From a virus: 64,000 nucleotides of DNA. Position 1 is the first letter of the stretch; every line of letters begins with the position of its first letter. The notes beneath the pieces were generated by a model. That model saw nothing but the letters and a program-made list of their open reading frames with translations. It made no database searches and was not told where the DNA came from. Of this stretch, positions 46,036-55,213 are shown piece by piece. Position numbers and translations under genes: made by a program. The stretch covers positions 1 to 64,000 of the IMG/VR virus record IMGVR_UViG_3300021197_001787; one strand, given 5' to 3'.

Positions 46036-46282
46036 AATTTTCACTCTTTGAAGATTCTTTTAAATCTTCTAATATTTCTTTGTTAGCTTCAATATATTCT
46101 TTTGTAATATTGCCAACAGATTCTTTTTGTTTCTTTTTGCTACTAATTTTAAAAGGTTTAGTCAAAAGCTTTGATATTTCATATGATTCACAAGAAGTGC
46201 AAGTTTCTTGTTTTTCACTAAAAGGGTGAATAACCATAAATTCATGCATACAAGTGTGGCACATATAGCGATATCTGGGCAT
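46022..46282 (-). CDS. FmdB-type zinc-ribbon protein
   Basis: An 86-residue protein with the FmdB-family zinc ribbon: PRYRYMCHTCMHEF (C8, C11), then C28-x2-C31 in CTSC, followed by a charged, probably disordered tail. Small zinc ribbons of this family often occur near translation or transcription genes, and their biochemical role is poorly known. Here it lies one gene from the sigma factor, so a nucleic-acid or RNA-polymerase contact is possible (inference). Start ATG 46282 overlaps the previous stop by one base (TAATG). Confidence 0.8.
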   Translation of the reverse strand: MPRYRYMCHTCMHEFMVIHPFSEKQETCTSCESYEISKLLTKPFKISSKKKQKESVGNITKEYIEANKEILEDLKESSKSENYDPS

Positions 46283-46500
46283 TACTTAACCATTTTTAAT
46301 AGGTCATCTTCAGTGATTGCGGAATCGTTAGACATTCTAACTGTAGGCGGGTTTGATACGATAAGCCCGTCTTCTCCGTCAATCAACTCAAAGCCTTTAA
46401 GAATTGGTACAATGTCCAATTCATTTAGTAATGACTCTTGAAGAGCCATCATCACGGCTCCGAGGGCCTGATTTGATAGTTTGTGTGTAGGTGTGTTCAT
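46282..46500 (-). CDS. Small conserved-looking hypothetical protein
   Basis: A 72-residue protein, unrecognised. Residues 8-30 form a helix (LSNQALGAVMMALQESLLNE). A beta-like stretch around a GFELIDGEDGLIV turn and an acidic helix (ITEDDLLKMV) follow. Short proteins of this pattern occur in phage genomes next to structural genes, but no function is known to me. It sits one base after the sugar dehydrogenase stop and so is probably read from the same transcript as the glycan block. Confidence 0.6.
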   Translation of the reverse strand: MNTPTHKLSNQALGAVMMALQESLLNELDIVPILKGFELIDGEDGLIVSNPPTVRMSNDSAITEDDLLKMVK

Positions 46501-46501
46501 T

Positions 46502-47347
46502 TTAATTTTCCTCCGAAATTGCTCTACCTTTTAGTTGTTCCCAGTCTCTCTCTGGGCGTACTTCTAAATTCTTTTTCCATGCAGCCGACAAGACATCGGC
46601 TGACACCCCAAGTTGTGATGCAAAAAATATTAATGCATTTATGTCTTTAGGGAAACAGGAGCCGCCAAAGCCTGAACGTCCGTCCGGGCCTGGGGTTGTA
46701 AAGTGGGATTTACCAAGTCGTTCATCATACAATGCGTATTCAACCACTTTGTCATAATCAACGTCAGCTTGGTCACAAATTTGTTTAAACTCGTTTGCGA
46801 AACTTACCTTAGTGGCCAGGAAGCAATTAGTAAAATACTTAACTGATTCCGCGGTGTTAGAACCGGTTTTAATAATTGGTACATCTTGAAAAACTTTAAT
46901 AAACATGTTTTTAACGATAGTTGAAGCTGGCCGCGGCCCACCAATAATTATTCTATTTTGATTTTTAAAATCTTCGATATAATTAGCTTCTGTTAGGAAC
47001 TCAGGGTTGAACACAACTTGGATATTATTACATGTTTTATTAAACGCCCTAGTGGTGCCGGGGGGTACAGTAGATTTAATAACAACTATGTTTTCAAGTT
47101 TGTAAGAATTTATTTCATTGACTACAGATTCTAAAATTGTTAAGTCGCAGGATCCGTCTTTTTTCATAGGCGTGGGGAGGCAAACAAAAACAATTTTAGC
47201 ATATTCGCAAACTTGTAGCATGTTAACACAATTAGATTTTTTATCTAAAAATTTATCATAAGTATACACCTGAAAGTGTTCTTTTAAACCTTCAGATGTA
47301 GCAGTTCCTACAAAGCCTTGTCCAATGATTCCTATATTATTGTTCAT
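46502..47347 (-). CDS. UDP-glucose/GDP-mannose dehydrogenase family protein lacking the C-terminal domain
   Basis: A 281-residue enzyme of the nucleotide-sugar 6-dehydrogenase family, which oxidises NDP-hexoses to NDP-uronic acids. The Rossmann motif GIIGQGFVG opens the protein. STVPPGTT and NPEFLTEA mark the NAD domain, and GFGGSC231FPKD carries the catalytic cysteine. Family members usually have 390-450 residues; this one ends right after the central helical domain and lacks the C-terminal UDP-binding domain. The end is clean and the next gene follows directly, so this looks like a domain-level shortening rather than a frameshift. Substrate binding must be altered or supplied by another protein, or the activity may be lost. 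Confidence 0.85.
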   Translation of the reverse strand: MNNNIGIIGQGFVGTATSEGLKEHFQVYTYDKFLDKKSNCVNMLQVCEYAKIVFVCLPTPMKKDGSCDLTILESVVNEINSYKLENIVVIKSTVPPGTTRAFNKTCNNIQVVFNPEFLTEANYIEDFKNQNRIIIGGPRPASTIVKNMFIKVFQDVPIIKTGSNTAESVKYFTNCFLATKVSFANEFKQICDQADVDYDKVVEYALYDERLGKSHFTTPGPDGRSGFGGSCFPKDINALIFFASQLGVSADVLSAAWKKNLEVRPERDWEQLKGRAISEEN

Positions 47348-48221
47348 CTTTTATCCTTTTGAAACAATCCTCAATTCCTTCAAAGATATCAACACTGGCA
47401 GTCCAGCCCATACCCTTAAGAGCGGCGATCTTGGCCTTTGTTTCTCTAACATCTCCGGGTCGTGGCTTTCTATATTCAAAGTTTACCTCGGGAAAGTGTT
47501 TATTAACCAATTCTTTAATCTGATTTAACGAAATGTTTGTTCCGGTACCGACCTCAAGCACATCGCCATGAAAGTCAGATTCACGCTCCATGCAAAACAT
47601 ATTTGCTCTAACTACATCTTCGACATTAACCATATCTCTACGCTGCTCACCATCGCCACTTATATGAGGTACAATGTTATTTCGTATAGCATGCATCCAA
47701 TTAGATATTGCTGTAGCATATGGGCCGTTAATTGTCTGGTCGTGCGAATAAACATTAAAATACCGCAAACTAACCGTGTCTAAGCCGTATAGCTTAGAGT
47801 ACAATGAGGTTTCTATCTCAGTTGTGTACTTTTGCAGCGCGTAAGGGCTCTCAGGGCCGGCTCCATTACCCATAACGGATGAAGAGCTGGAGTAGATAAC
47901 GCGCTTAACAGAACCCACTTTACGGGCGAAATTAAGTAATACTGTACCGGCAAGTATATTATTACGGCTAGTCTCTACTGGATTTTCAACACTATATCCA
48001 ACACGAGGCCAGCACGCCATGTGAAAAACGTATTCAGGTTTGAAACTATAATAATGCGGATGAAATTTGCCGTCAGTACCTTCAGCTAACATTGAAATAA
48101 TATCTTTGCGAGGGTCTTCTTCCAAATCAATACCCAGAACAGTGTGGCCAGCATCCTGCAAAGCCTTACAAAGTCTTGAACCGATATAACCTTTGTGCCC
48201 TGTTACTAAACATCTAGCCAT
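47337..48221 (-). CDS. NAD-dependent sugar epimerase/dehydratase (SDR)
   Basis: A 294-residue extended SDR. GHKGYIGS is the NAD-binding glycine motif, and the catalytic pair is in SPYALQK (YxxxK) with the preceding SSSSS strand. RYFNVYSHD and RRDMVNVEDV are the usual substrate-side motifs of UDP-hexose 4-epimerases and related enzymes. The start is ATG 48221: GGAGG lies 7 nt upstream and the codon overlaps the previous stop by 8 bases, while the longer frame has no support. With the neighbouring dehydrogenase it probably shapes a UDP-linked hexose or uronic acid. The exact substrate cannot be told. Confidence 0.82.
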   Translation of the reverse strand: MARCLVTGHKGYIGSRLCKALQDAGHTVLGIDLEEDPRKDIISMLAEGTDGKFHPHYYSFKPEYVFHMACWPRVGYSVENPVETSRNNILAGTVLLNFARKVGSVKRVIYSSSSSVMGNGAGPESPYALQKYTTEIETSLYSKLYGLDTVSLRYFNVYSHDQTINGPYATAISNWMHAIRNNIVPHISGDGEQRRDMVNVEDVVRANMFCMERESDFHGDVLEVGTGTNISLNQIKELVNKHFPEVNFEYRKPRPGDVRETKAKIAALKGMGWTASVDIFEGIEDCFKRIKDEQ

Positions 48222-48432
48222 TTCGGGCCTCCAAAGGCTCAATATTGTGATCCATAAATGATTTCACATCTGAAGATTTAAAACGGTATACATCATATAT
48301 CGTGTTTTCATATGAACCATCATGATAATTTATTTCTCTCTTGTTCATAATAACGCCGCTTCCGGCATCTTTTACAATAGCATCAGCGTATAATTCGTAC
48401 CACTTCACCAAGTCACCCACCTTTGCCGACAT
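48214..48432 (-). CDS. Small hypothetical protein
   Basis: A 72-residue protein starting [20 protein letters not shown], with a beta-rich pattern ([22 protein letters not shown]) and no catalytic motif. The repeated beta strands and small size resemble small SH3-like barrel proteins found in phages. It is translationally coupled on both sides: it overlaps the dehydratase gene end by 20 bases and the epimerase start by 8. Its function is unknown, and its place inside the sugar operon may be incidental. Confidence 0.6.
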   Translation of the reverse strand: MSAKVGDLVKWYELYADAIVKDAGSGVIMNKREINYHDGSYENTIYDVYRFKSSDVKSFMDHNIEPLEARNG

Positions 48433-49405
48433 TAAAGAGTCTCCTCAAGTCTTCATCATACATCATTTGAGCCAATTCTTTAAATTTAACTTTAGGTTCC
48501 CACTTGAGCTTTTTCTTTGCTTTGGCAGCATCACCCAAAAGTAGTGGTACTTCGTGTGGTCTAAAAAGCCTCTTATCTGTCTCAAGATATTTCTTAACAC
48601 TCAAACCTGCATATTCAAATACTTCATGGAGAAATTCTTCTACTGTATGAGTTTCACCCGTAGCTATGACATAATCATCTGGGTTGTCCTGCTGTAACAT
48701 CATCCACATGGCTTCGACATAATCACCTGCGAATCCCCAATCCCTTTTAGCGTGAAGATTACCTAACTGAATCTTATCTTGAAGACCCATTTTAATTTTG
48801 GCCGCGGCCATTGTAATCTTTCTTGTTACAAATGTTTCGCCTCTTCTTGGAGACTCATGATTAAACAAAATTCCGCAAGATGCATGCAGCCCATAACTTT
48901 GTCTGTAATTTCTAACTAAGTTGTGTGCAAACACCTTAGAGCAAGCATATGGTGAGGCTGGCATTAGTACTGATTCTTCGTTAAATGGAACGTTTGGGTT
49001 GTCCCCATACATTTCGGAGGAAGATGCCTGATACAATTTTGTTTCTGGGCAAATATTTCTAATCGCTTCTAATAATTTTAGCGTGCCCATTCCTACTGCC
49101 TCAGCTGTCTCTTGAGGTGTGTCAAAAGATACACGTACATGCGATTGAGCCGCAAGATTATAAATTTCATCTGGTTGGTAATCTGATAATATTCGGTGTA
49201 GCTGGCCGGAATCGTTCATGTTTCCGTAAACCAAGGAAAAATCTACAATCTTGTCAACATCACTGAAGATATGGTCAATACGGTCAGTGGCCAAAATTGA
49301 GGTTCTTCTCTTAACACCTATAACATGGTAACCTTTACTAAATAATAAATCTGCCAAATAAGAGCCGTCTTGGCCAGTAATTCCTGTAATCAAAGCTTTC
49401 TTCAT
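48413..49405 (-). CDS. gmd: GDP-mannose 4,6-dehydratase
   Basis: A 330-residue enzyme converting GDP-mannose to GDP-4-keto-6-deoxymannose, the branch point to GDP-fucose, GDP-rhamnose and GDP-perosamine. Family hallmarks are all present: [16 protein letters not shown] at the N-terminus, ASSSEMYG, the catalytic SPY153ACSK157 and [17 protein letters not shown]. Its length is slightly below the usual 345-375. The adjacent gene is a GDP-fucose synthase, so the GDP-L-fucose route is complete from GDP-mannose. GDP-mannose itself must come from the host or from genes outside the window. Confidence 0.95.
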   Translation of the reverse strand: MKKALITGITGQDGSYLADLLFSKGYHVIGVKRRTSILATDRIDHIFSDVDKIVDFSLVYGNMNDSGQLHRILSDYQPDEIYNLAAQSHVRVSFDTPQETAEAVGMGTLKLLEAIRNICPETKLYQASSSEMYGDNPNVPFNEESVLMPASPYACSKVFAHNLVRNYRQSYGLHASCGILFNHESPRRGETFVTRKITMAAAKIKMGLQDKIQLGNLHAKRDWGFAGDYVEAMWMMLQQDNPDDYVIATGETHTVEEFLHEVFEYAGLSVKKYLETDKRLFRPHEVPLLLGDAAKAKKKLKWEPKVKFKELAQMMYDEDLRRLFNVGKGG

Positions 49406-50340
49406 TTGATACCTCTAATATTTGGGTAGTTTTGTTCATACCATTCACAAGTCATTTTTAATCCTTCTTCAAAAGTTGTGTACTCGTCTTTTTTCCAACC
49501 AAGATTCAAAAGTTTACTATTTGAACTTGGCTTCCTAAATTGACCACTTGGTCTTGTCTCATCCCATTTAACAGGGCCGGTATACTTTAAATTTTGACAG
49601 ACTAAATCAACAACAGATGTGATACTTCTCTCTTCAGTAGTACCAATGTTTACCGGATGTTCTTCATTATAATTTTCTAACAAAAAAAGTAATATTCTAG
49701 AAATATCAGAAGCAAATGTGAATTCTCTTAAATTCTGCCCATCGCCCCAAAATATTGGAGCTTTATTGGTCAATTTGGCATTATGAACTTTCCTAATGAT
49801 TGCTGGTATAACATGACCATCTTCTAGGTGGAAATTATCATGAAGACCATATAAATTATTTGGTACAGCACATATAAAATTACAACCATATTGTTGCCTT
49901 AAAGCTCTAGAATAAACATCGACCATTCTTTTAGCATAGGCATAGCCAAAATTGCTGCTATGTGGGCGGCCATCATGAAACTGGTCGGGGGTTAGAGGGT
50001 ATTTTGCAGAATCTGGGTATACACATGTTGACAAAAGCGATACTACTTTTTTGATTCCATGCTTTCTTGAGGCGTCTAGAACATTCGTATTAATCAATAT
50101 ATTGTCTTTAAAAAAATCAGCAATATATTCAGAATTGCTATGTACACCGCCGACTCTAGCCGCTAGGTGTATAATAGCGTCAGGGTCATGGTCCCTAATC
50201 ATAAAATCTGTCTCAGCAGCATTACATAAATCATAATCATTGGAACCAACAAAGGTAAAATCGTAATCGTCATTTACATTTTGAAATGATTTTCCGACCA
50301 TGCCTGTGCCTCCAGTAACTAAAATTTTGTTCATTACCAT
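49402..50340 (-). CDS. fcl: GDP-L-fucose synthase (3,5-epimerase/4-reductase)
   Basis: A 312-residue SDR that turns the dehydratase product into GDP-L-fucose with [14 protein letters not shown] is the nucleotide motif. SLLSTC106VYPD carries the catalytic cysteine region and FGY133AYAK137R the Tyr/Lys pair. RPHSSNFG and PNNLYG are further family marks. ATG 50340 has GGAAGAG 7 nt upstream; an ATG two codons later gives a TAATG junction and is also possible. The upstream fucosyltransferase-like gene would use its product. Confidence 0.93.
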   Translation of the reverse strand: MVMNKILVTGGTGMVGKSFQNVNDDYDFTFVGSNDYDLCNAAETDFMIRDHDPDAIIHLAARVGGVHSNSEYIADFFKDNILINTNVLDASRKHGIKKVVSLLSTCVYPDSAKYPLTPDQFHDGRPHSSNFGYAYAKRMVDVYSRALRQQYGCNFICAVPNNLYGLHDNFHLEDGHVIPAIIRKVHNAKLTNKAPIFWGDGQNLREFTFASDISRILLFLLENYNEEHPVNIGTTEERSITSVVDLVCQNLKYTGPVKWDETRPSGQFRKPSSNSKLLNLGWKKDEYTTFEEGLKMTCEWYEQNYPNIRGIK

Positions 50341-50627
50341 ATTTTAACTCTTCCCATCAGAACATCGCGGAACATCAACCAATCAGAGATTTTTGCTTTG
50401 ATTGGGGCCGAGAATGCTGCTGGCTCATTCTTTTCGAAAAAATAATGCCCAGACCATGCAAAAGGGTAAACTACAAATGGAGCTGCTAACAAGAACAGCC
50501 AAGCTTGATTGTAAACAACGATTGCTATATATGTTATTGTAACACATTGCCCTAAAAAGTGTAGTGCTCTGCATCTTTTATTTTGATGCAGTGTCAGATA
50601 ATATTCATAATATTCTTTTAAATCCAT
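50334..50627 (-). CDS. Mpo1/DUF962-like integral membrane protein
   Basis: A 97-residue protein of the Mpo1-like (DUF962) family. It shows YYLTLHQNKRCRALHFLGQC, two central hydrophobic helices, then WSGHYFFEKNEPAAF and a SDWLMFRDVLMG end. The three conserved His positions (in TLHQN, ALHFLG and SGHYF) are kept. Yeast Mpo1 is an iron-dependent dioxygenase that alpha-oxidises 2-hydroxy fatty acids; bacterial and viral members are uncharacterised. Its position between the fucose synthase and a fucosyltransferase is striking. It may act on a lipid carrier or host lipid-linked glycan, which is inference only. Confidence 0.85.
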   Translation of the reverse strand: MDLKEYYEYYLTLHQNKRCRALHFLGQCVTITYIAIVVYNQAWLFLLAAPFVVYPFAWSGHYFFEKNEPAAFSAPIKAKISDWLMFRDVLMGRVKIW

Positions 50628-51445
50628 TTAAACCATCCCTCTAGATTAATATCACTTAAATTTTTATTGGAGGGTCCTTTCCATGGGCGCCATGGCCCAT
50701 AAACACCTACTTTATCAGCGTTACCAAGGACGGCTGCCCACCAAGCTAATGTGCCATGTTGAAAGAGAACATTATTAAAACCCCTAATAAAGCTAAAATC
50801 TTCCGCAACTGAGTTTTTACTGTGAATAGGTGAAAATTGTGATAAGCCTTCAACAAGGGAATTAAAATAATCTACTGATTGCTGAGGAGATACTCTCTGA
50901 TCTTCTGGAACACTGACATGGAACTTCATATCTTGTAACTGCTCAACTGTAATATTATCCCACTCAGGCATGTCTGTCACAATATACAACTTGTCAAAAT
51001 CAAATCTGCTGATAGCATCAATATAATTTTGCGCTCGGGGTTTGCTATCATATTCATTAGCATAGAATAGCCTGTCGCCGGCGCGAAGGTGCAGAATGAG
51101 ATCATCTGTATTATGTTTCTGTACCTCTGGGTACCATGATTTTATTAAATCTATGTTGTTTTTGAAGAATTTATAATTTTCAAAGTAGCCCGTTATCAAA
51201 AGGTCGCTATTTTTGTATTGTGTGTTAAAATAATGCGTAAAATTTGTCTCGTTAACATTTTCACACTCGGGCAACTCAACCGTTTTTAGTTCAATACCTA
51301 TTTTTTTAAATTCTTCAATTCCGTAATAGGTAGGGGTCGGTGGTAAAGCCACAAGTTCTTGTTCATGAAAAGTTGCAAGAAGACGGGCAGCATTATATTG
51401 AAATAAATTATTACCAAAGCCGTTAGTTAACTGAACAAAAATCAT
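50618..51445 (-). CDS. Fucosyltransferase-like glycosyltransferase (GT11 type)
   Basis: A 275-residue enzyme with the two marks of the GT11 alpha-1,2-fucosyltransferase group. These are an N-terminal TNGFGNNLFQYNAARLLA (compare GGLGNQMFQYA) and the HxRxGD motif H119LRAGD124 that binds GDP-fucose. A C-terminal element, NNVLFQHGTLAWWAAVLG, corresponds to the conserved S/T-x-ALLG strand-loop. The neighbouring gmd and fcl genes provide the donor. It probably adds L-fucose to the glycan built by this locus. The acceptor is unknown. GGAG lies 8 nt before ATG 51445. Confidence 0.8.
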   Translation of the reverse strand: MIFVQLTNGFGNNLFQYNAARLLATFHEQELVALPPTPTYYGIEEFKKIGIELKTVELPECENVNETNFTHYFNTQYKNSDLLITGYFENYKFFKNNIDLIKSWYPEVQKHNTDDLILHLRAGDRLFYANEYDSKPRAQNYIDAISRFDFDKLYIVTDMPEWDNITVEQLQDMKFHVSVPEDQRVSPQQSVDYFNSLVEGLSQFSPIHSKNSVAEDFSFIRGFNNVLFQHGTLAWWAAVLGNADKVGVYGPWRPWKGPSNKNLSDINLEGWFKWI

Positions 51446-52230
51446 GTTTTTTGCTCCACTAGATTACCATCGGCATCTATTAGTTTTGCATCTGCTTGCC
51501 TAAACGGAAATTCAGTCACAGGCTGTGTTTTGTCGTATTGATAAAACGGCAGGCATATACTCTGCGCAAAGTAAACCTTCATGTTACTTTGATACAAATA
51601 TTTTTCTAATGCGATTTCGGGACACTCAAAGTTGTTATCTGTTCGTGATTCATCGGCATGTTCTTGATAGACAAAGGAACAATATTTATCAAATGTTTCT
51701 GGTTCAGAGAAGGAAAAGAACCATGGGTCTTTGTGACCGCTAGGATAGATAGTCGTATATATTTCGTTAGGTTGAACATCAAACGCAGACAAATTCACTA
51801 ATTTTAAAAACATAGAGTTATCAGGGCGGCATCTTACTATGACATCATAGTTAAATTCGTTAGCTGTCGCATAATCTTTAGCCATAAGGTAGCCATTACG
51901 AATATTCTGCATTTGATTATTCATTCTTTTCTTGAAGTAACCCAAAGTGCCAAAATTATTATCATTTAATTCTTCGCCCTCGTCTACAATAACACCTTTT
52001 AAAAAATCTCCATATATTTCTTTTACTTGAGATTCGATTTCTTCTTTTGTACTTGTTGTAGTTACTTTGTAATTTTGAGTAATATTATTGCCAGTCGTAT
52101 GCAGAGTATTTTTGCTACATGCATAAACAAATACATCTGCATTATTAGGCTCAATTATATGTTTTAAATGATTAATACAATTAATTTTATAATCTCGTAA
52201 TTGTCCAGTTATTAAGACCGCGATTTTCAT
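51442..52230 (-). CDS. Putative glycosyltransferase-like protein
   Basis: A 262-residue protein whose start (KIAVLITGQLRDYKINCINH) and FNYDVIVRCRPDNSMF segment (about 138-153) match a group of uncharacterised GT-A-like proteins found in surface-polysaccharide loci and large viruses. The RxRPD element takes the place of a DxD donor site in these proteins. No confident CAZy family can be given. It overlaps its neighbours by 4 bases on both sides and is surely part of the glycan operon. Confidence 0.62.
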   Translation of the reverse strand: MKIAVLITGQLRDYKINCINHLKHIIEPNNADVFVYACSKNTLHTTGNNITQNYKVTTTSTKEEIESQVKEIYGDFLKGVIVDEGEELNDNNFGTLGYFKKRMNNQMQNIRNGYLMAKDYATANEFNYDVIVRCRPDNSMFLKLVNLSAFDVQPNEIYTTIYPSGHKDPWFFSFSEPETFDKYCSFVYQEHADESRTDNNFECPEIALEKYLYQSNMKVYFAQSICLPFYQYDKTQPVTEFPFRQADAKLIDADGNLVEQKT

Positions 52231-53423
52231 ACGACTCGTACCTCTGGGAAATATCTAATAAACGATAATTCAGAATCGGTGATATCGTTGGCTTTTTCAC
52301 TAATTTCTTTGAAAAAGTTCCAAGCAAGGGGCACCACAACTAATTTTTCAGGATCCTCTTCCGAAAGACATTGTGGATTTTTAATCATTATATCTCGGCC
52401 CGGGGTCATCAGTTCCCATTTAAGTTCGTTGTCATCAACAATATAATCCAAATCAGCTTCTGCAAAATTTAAAAATGTGTTGCCTTTCGCAGCAGCACCA
52501 TAGCCTACAATTTTATAATCTTTATCTTTAAACTTTTGTAATTCATTTTTAAAGTCTATCGCAACTTTTTTACACTTTTTAGCATATTCAACATATGTTT
52601 CAAGATTGTAAAGGCCGGCGTCAGTTTCTTCTTTGATTTTATTTTCTGCTTTTGTTTCATCATGCTGACCCATCCTGAGAATAAACACATAGCTTCCCCC
52701 ATGAATATCCGCCTTTAAGACATTTACAAGCGAAAAACCATTCAGATTAGCGCATGTCTTCATAGATTTTGTATTAAAGAAGGATAAGTGTTCATGGTAA
52801 ATTGTGTCAAATTCATTATTCACTATCATGTCTGCTTGTGAGGTTTGGATAAAGATATTTGTTTTTTCATCGGAAACAATCTTACATGCTTTCAAGAATG
52901 AATGTATATCGTGAGTGTGAGCAAAAACATTTTGTGCAATAATGGCGTCGTAAGTGTCATGTAATTGTCCAGCAACATCTTCACTCCAATAATCACAAGC
53001 AATATTGTGATTTTTGCTACTTAAATGATAAAGATTGACTGCTGGATCAACACCGGTTGTCTTCCATCCTAATTCTTTGAATTTATCTAACTGTGTACCA
53101 TCGTTGCAAGCAATGTCAAGAACACGACGTCTGCCGCGGCTGTAGTGCTCACAAATCTTAGCAAATTCTGTGAAATACTCGTGCAATGTTTTACTAGTAC
53201 CACTGACATATAGATAATCTTTAAACATTAAATCAGGGTCGACTACAACACTGAGTTGCACATGATAACAGGATGAACAAACATTTATCTTTAGTGGATA
53301 TTCCTCTTGTTCTTCCCCTTCATGATAATTGTTCGCTAGAGGTTGATTATTTAAATCAAGTACTTCTACTAATTCTTCACAACCGCAAGCGCGACATTGA
53401 GTGATTTCAGTATAATTTGGCAT
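52227..53423 (-). CDS. Sugar C-methyltransferase (TylC3/NovU type)
   Basis: A 398-residue SAM-dependent methyltransferase with the three-part layout of the sugar C-methyltransferases. It has an N-terminal zinc-binding domain (C10, C13, C49, C52; followed by VDPDLMFKDYLYVSGTSKT) and a SAM domain (VLDIACNDGT at 101-110). The C-terminal Methyltransf_14 domain has KIVGYGAAAKGNTFLNFA. Known members add a methyl group to C3 of an NDP-4-keto-6-deoxy sugar. It may act on the product of the dehydratase here. The start at ATG 53423 is chosen because the zinc domain begins there and AAGGAA precedes it; the longer frame is an overlap artefact. Confidence 0.87.
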   Translation of the reverse strand: MPNYTEITQCRACGCEELVEVLDLNNQPLANNYHEGEEQEEYPLKINVCSSCYHVQLSVVVDPDLMFKDYLYVSGTSKTLHEYFTEFAKICEHYSRGRRRVLDIACNDGTQLDKFKELGWKTTGVDPAVNLYHLSSKNHNIACDYWSEDVAGQLHDTYDAIIAQNVFAHTHDIHSFLKACKIVSDEKTNIFIQTSQADMIVNNEFDTIYHEHLSFFNTKSMKTCANLNGFSLVNVLKADIHGGSYVFILRMGQHDETKAENKIKEETDAGLYNLETYVEYAKKCKKVAIDFKNELQKFKDKDYKIVGYGAAAKGNTFLNFAEADLDYIVDDNELKWELMTPGRDIMIKNPQCLSEEDPEKLVVVPLAWNFFKEISEKANDITDSELSFIRYFPEVRVV

Positions 53424-54339
53424 CTGATCTGTTTCCTTTGTTAATTTTATCAAATTGTTCAACGATTGATTGAACAATTGTTGTTGGTGTTTCTTTAAAT
53501 TCAAAATCAAAGACTTCTTCAAATTTTGTTGAATCAATTAAAAAATTGTATGCTTTAGTTTGTAACTTTACGTTTGTTATTGTTTCTGGCAGTGTGTCGA
53601 CTATTTCAAGTTCGGCACCGGTTGTTTTAGCGACTGCTTCTGATATCTGTCTCGCTGTTGAATTAAATGAAGCCACATTGTAAAGGCCACTATTCTCATG
53701 GGTACCTTTCTCAATGACAACTTTCATAGCACGACAGAGGTCTTCAATGCCTAATATTGGACGGTGTACCTCTGGATTAAAGCAGAATACTTTACCATTT
53801 TGTAAAGCATTATATGTCATAGCATTAATCATGATGTCATTTCTTAAGTTTGGGGAAGCTCCGTTAACTGTTCCGAACCTTAAGCCAAAGTATTTTTTGT
53901 CTGATAGCACAGCATATGAATCAATTTCATGCTTTGATAAATCATAATAATTATTTGGTTCAAAACGATTGTATTCTTCGTTGACCACATAGCTCTTAGT
54001 ATCGCCATAGACTGACGATGAACTAGCATAAATAAACGTTTGCTCGGGGTTTAAAAGTTCTAATAGGTGAGCGAAATTCAATACATTATTTTTCAATGTA
54101 GGAACCATGTTGTCCACACACATTTTAACGCTTGAGTGGCCGGCTAACAAAATTACAACATCATAAAATTCAACTTCTTCCTTTGTTAATTGTCCAAAGT
54201 CTTTTACAATATTAAATCTGCTAGTAAAATTACCATACCATTCAATATCTACAGAATCAACTGCATGTTCTTCATTTAATACTTGAAACAGCCGGCTGCC
54301 GATGTAGCCGCAGCCTCCAATTAATAATATGTTAGCCAT
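53407..54339 (-). CDS. NAD-dependent sugar epimerase/reductase (SDR)
   Basis: A 310-residue extended SDR: GGCGYIGSRL nucleotide motif, ILLAGHSSV, the ASSSSVYGD strand and the catalytic NYYDLSKHE (YxxxK). The sequence around RFGTVNGASPNLRND is typical of epimerases that act on NDP-deoxyhexoses. It lies between two methyltransferases, so it probably handles the same branched or modified sugar, for instance by reducing C4 after C-methylation. The substrate cannot be decided from the sequence. It overlaps the next methyltransferase start by 17 bases. Confidence 0.8.
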   Translation of the reverse strand: MANILLIGGCGYIGSRLFQVLNEEHAVDSVDIEWYGNFTSRFNIVKDFGQLTKEEVEFYDVVILLAGHSSVKMCVDNMVPTLKNNVLNFAHLLELLNPEQTFIYASSSSVYGDTKSYVVNEEYNRFEPNNYYDLSKHEIDSYAVLSDKKYFGLRFGTVNGASPNLRNDIMINAMTYNALQNGKVFCFNPEVHRPILGIEDLCRAMKVVIEKGTHENSGLYNVASFNSTARQISEAVAKTTGAELEIVDTLPETITNVKLQTKAYNFLIDSTKFEEVFDFEFKETPTTIVQSIVEQFDKINKGNRSDAKLY

Positions 54340-55213
54340 CTATAGTTTTCACCTTATCAATATAAAATATATCTGCAAAAGCCGAAGGAAGTGGAACATC
54401 GTTCCTTTCTTCATCGTTCATTTTTAACAGCTGGTCTGAGTATTGCTCGGGAATTTTATTATTGGAAAACGAATAATTAATCTTATACTCCGTGTTATTT
54501 TCTTTCTCTATAGATTTAATATTCGCGTATAATTTATGAATATCATAATAATGGTGTATAAGAATTGGGTTACCTTGTTCATCTTTTCTTGCATGTTTAT
54601 AGAAACCAAATGGAGAAGCATAAGTTTTTTCTTTTACCACTGTTTGTATATAATTAGAGTGTAGCGTGCGGCCCGGGTAAAACCCGAGCTTGGGACAAGT
54701 GATCGGCATATTACCACGATCCCATTTGCCAGGGTACCAACCAATAACTATTGGTTTCTGCTCCGGAGAAATATATTTTAGTTCTTGAACAGAACTTTTA
54801 AATGTAGTGAACACAACACTTTTCTTAGCTACCCTAAGCATTTCCCTCAAAGCTGGTCGATAATCGTAAAGGTGGGTTATAACATCTGTGGCCACAACCA
54901 TATCATAACTTTCGTCTTTAAACTGAAGTTGTTCAATATCACCATATTCTATGTCGATCATATTTTTTTGGGCATCGGCAACAAGCTTTTGAGTTAAATC
55001 AATGCCTTTATATTTGATATCAAGGTTAAACGCCTTCAACACTTTGTATAAAGCCCCATTGCCGGCACCGCAATCAAGGACACTGCTGGATTTTTTATCA
55101 TACATATATCTCGCTAGCAATCTTAATTTGTAGGTATGCTCTGGGGTAGAGTGCCAGTTAGTAAATTCTTCAACGTTAACGCTACTTTCCCAATATGATA
55201 AATACTTATCCAT
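54332..55213 (-). CDS. SAM-dependent methyltransferase, class I
   Basis: A 293-residue methyltransferase. Motif I is SVLDCGAGNGALYKVLK (about 44-60), followed by YKGIDLT (acidic residue after strand 2) and YGDIEQLQFKDESYDMVVAT (motifs II-III). The C-terminal 110 residues are an added domain of unknown role. With a sugar epimerase on each side, an O- or N-methyltransferase acting on a sugar is likely. Overlaps of 8 bases on both sides show tight coupling. Confidence 0.78.
   Translation of the reverse strand: MDKYLSYWESSVNVEEFTNWHSTPEHTYKLRLLARYMYDKKSSSVLDCGAGNGALYKVLKAFNLDIKYKGIDLTQKLVADAQKNMIDIEYGDIEQLQFKDESYDMVVATDVITHLYDYRPALREMLRVAKKSVVFTTFKSSVQELKYISPEQKPIVIGWYPGKWDRGNMPITCPKLGFYPGRTLHSNYIQTVVKEKTYASPFGFYKHARKDEQGNPILIHHYYDIHKLYANIKSIEKENNTEYKINYSFSNNKIPEQYSDQLLKMNDEERNDVPLPSAFADIFYIDKVKTIDG

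Noticed and set aside
47337-48242. Longer start for the epimerase gene at 48242
   Set aside because: The ATG at 48221 has GGAGG 7 nt upstream and begins directly at the NAD-binding strand; the seven extra residues have no support.
52227-53537. Longer start for the C-methyltransferase at 53537
   Set aside because: The extra 38 residues are the shadow of the upstream epimerase end. The zinc domain starts right after ATG 53423, which has AAGGAA upstream.
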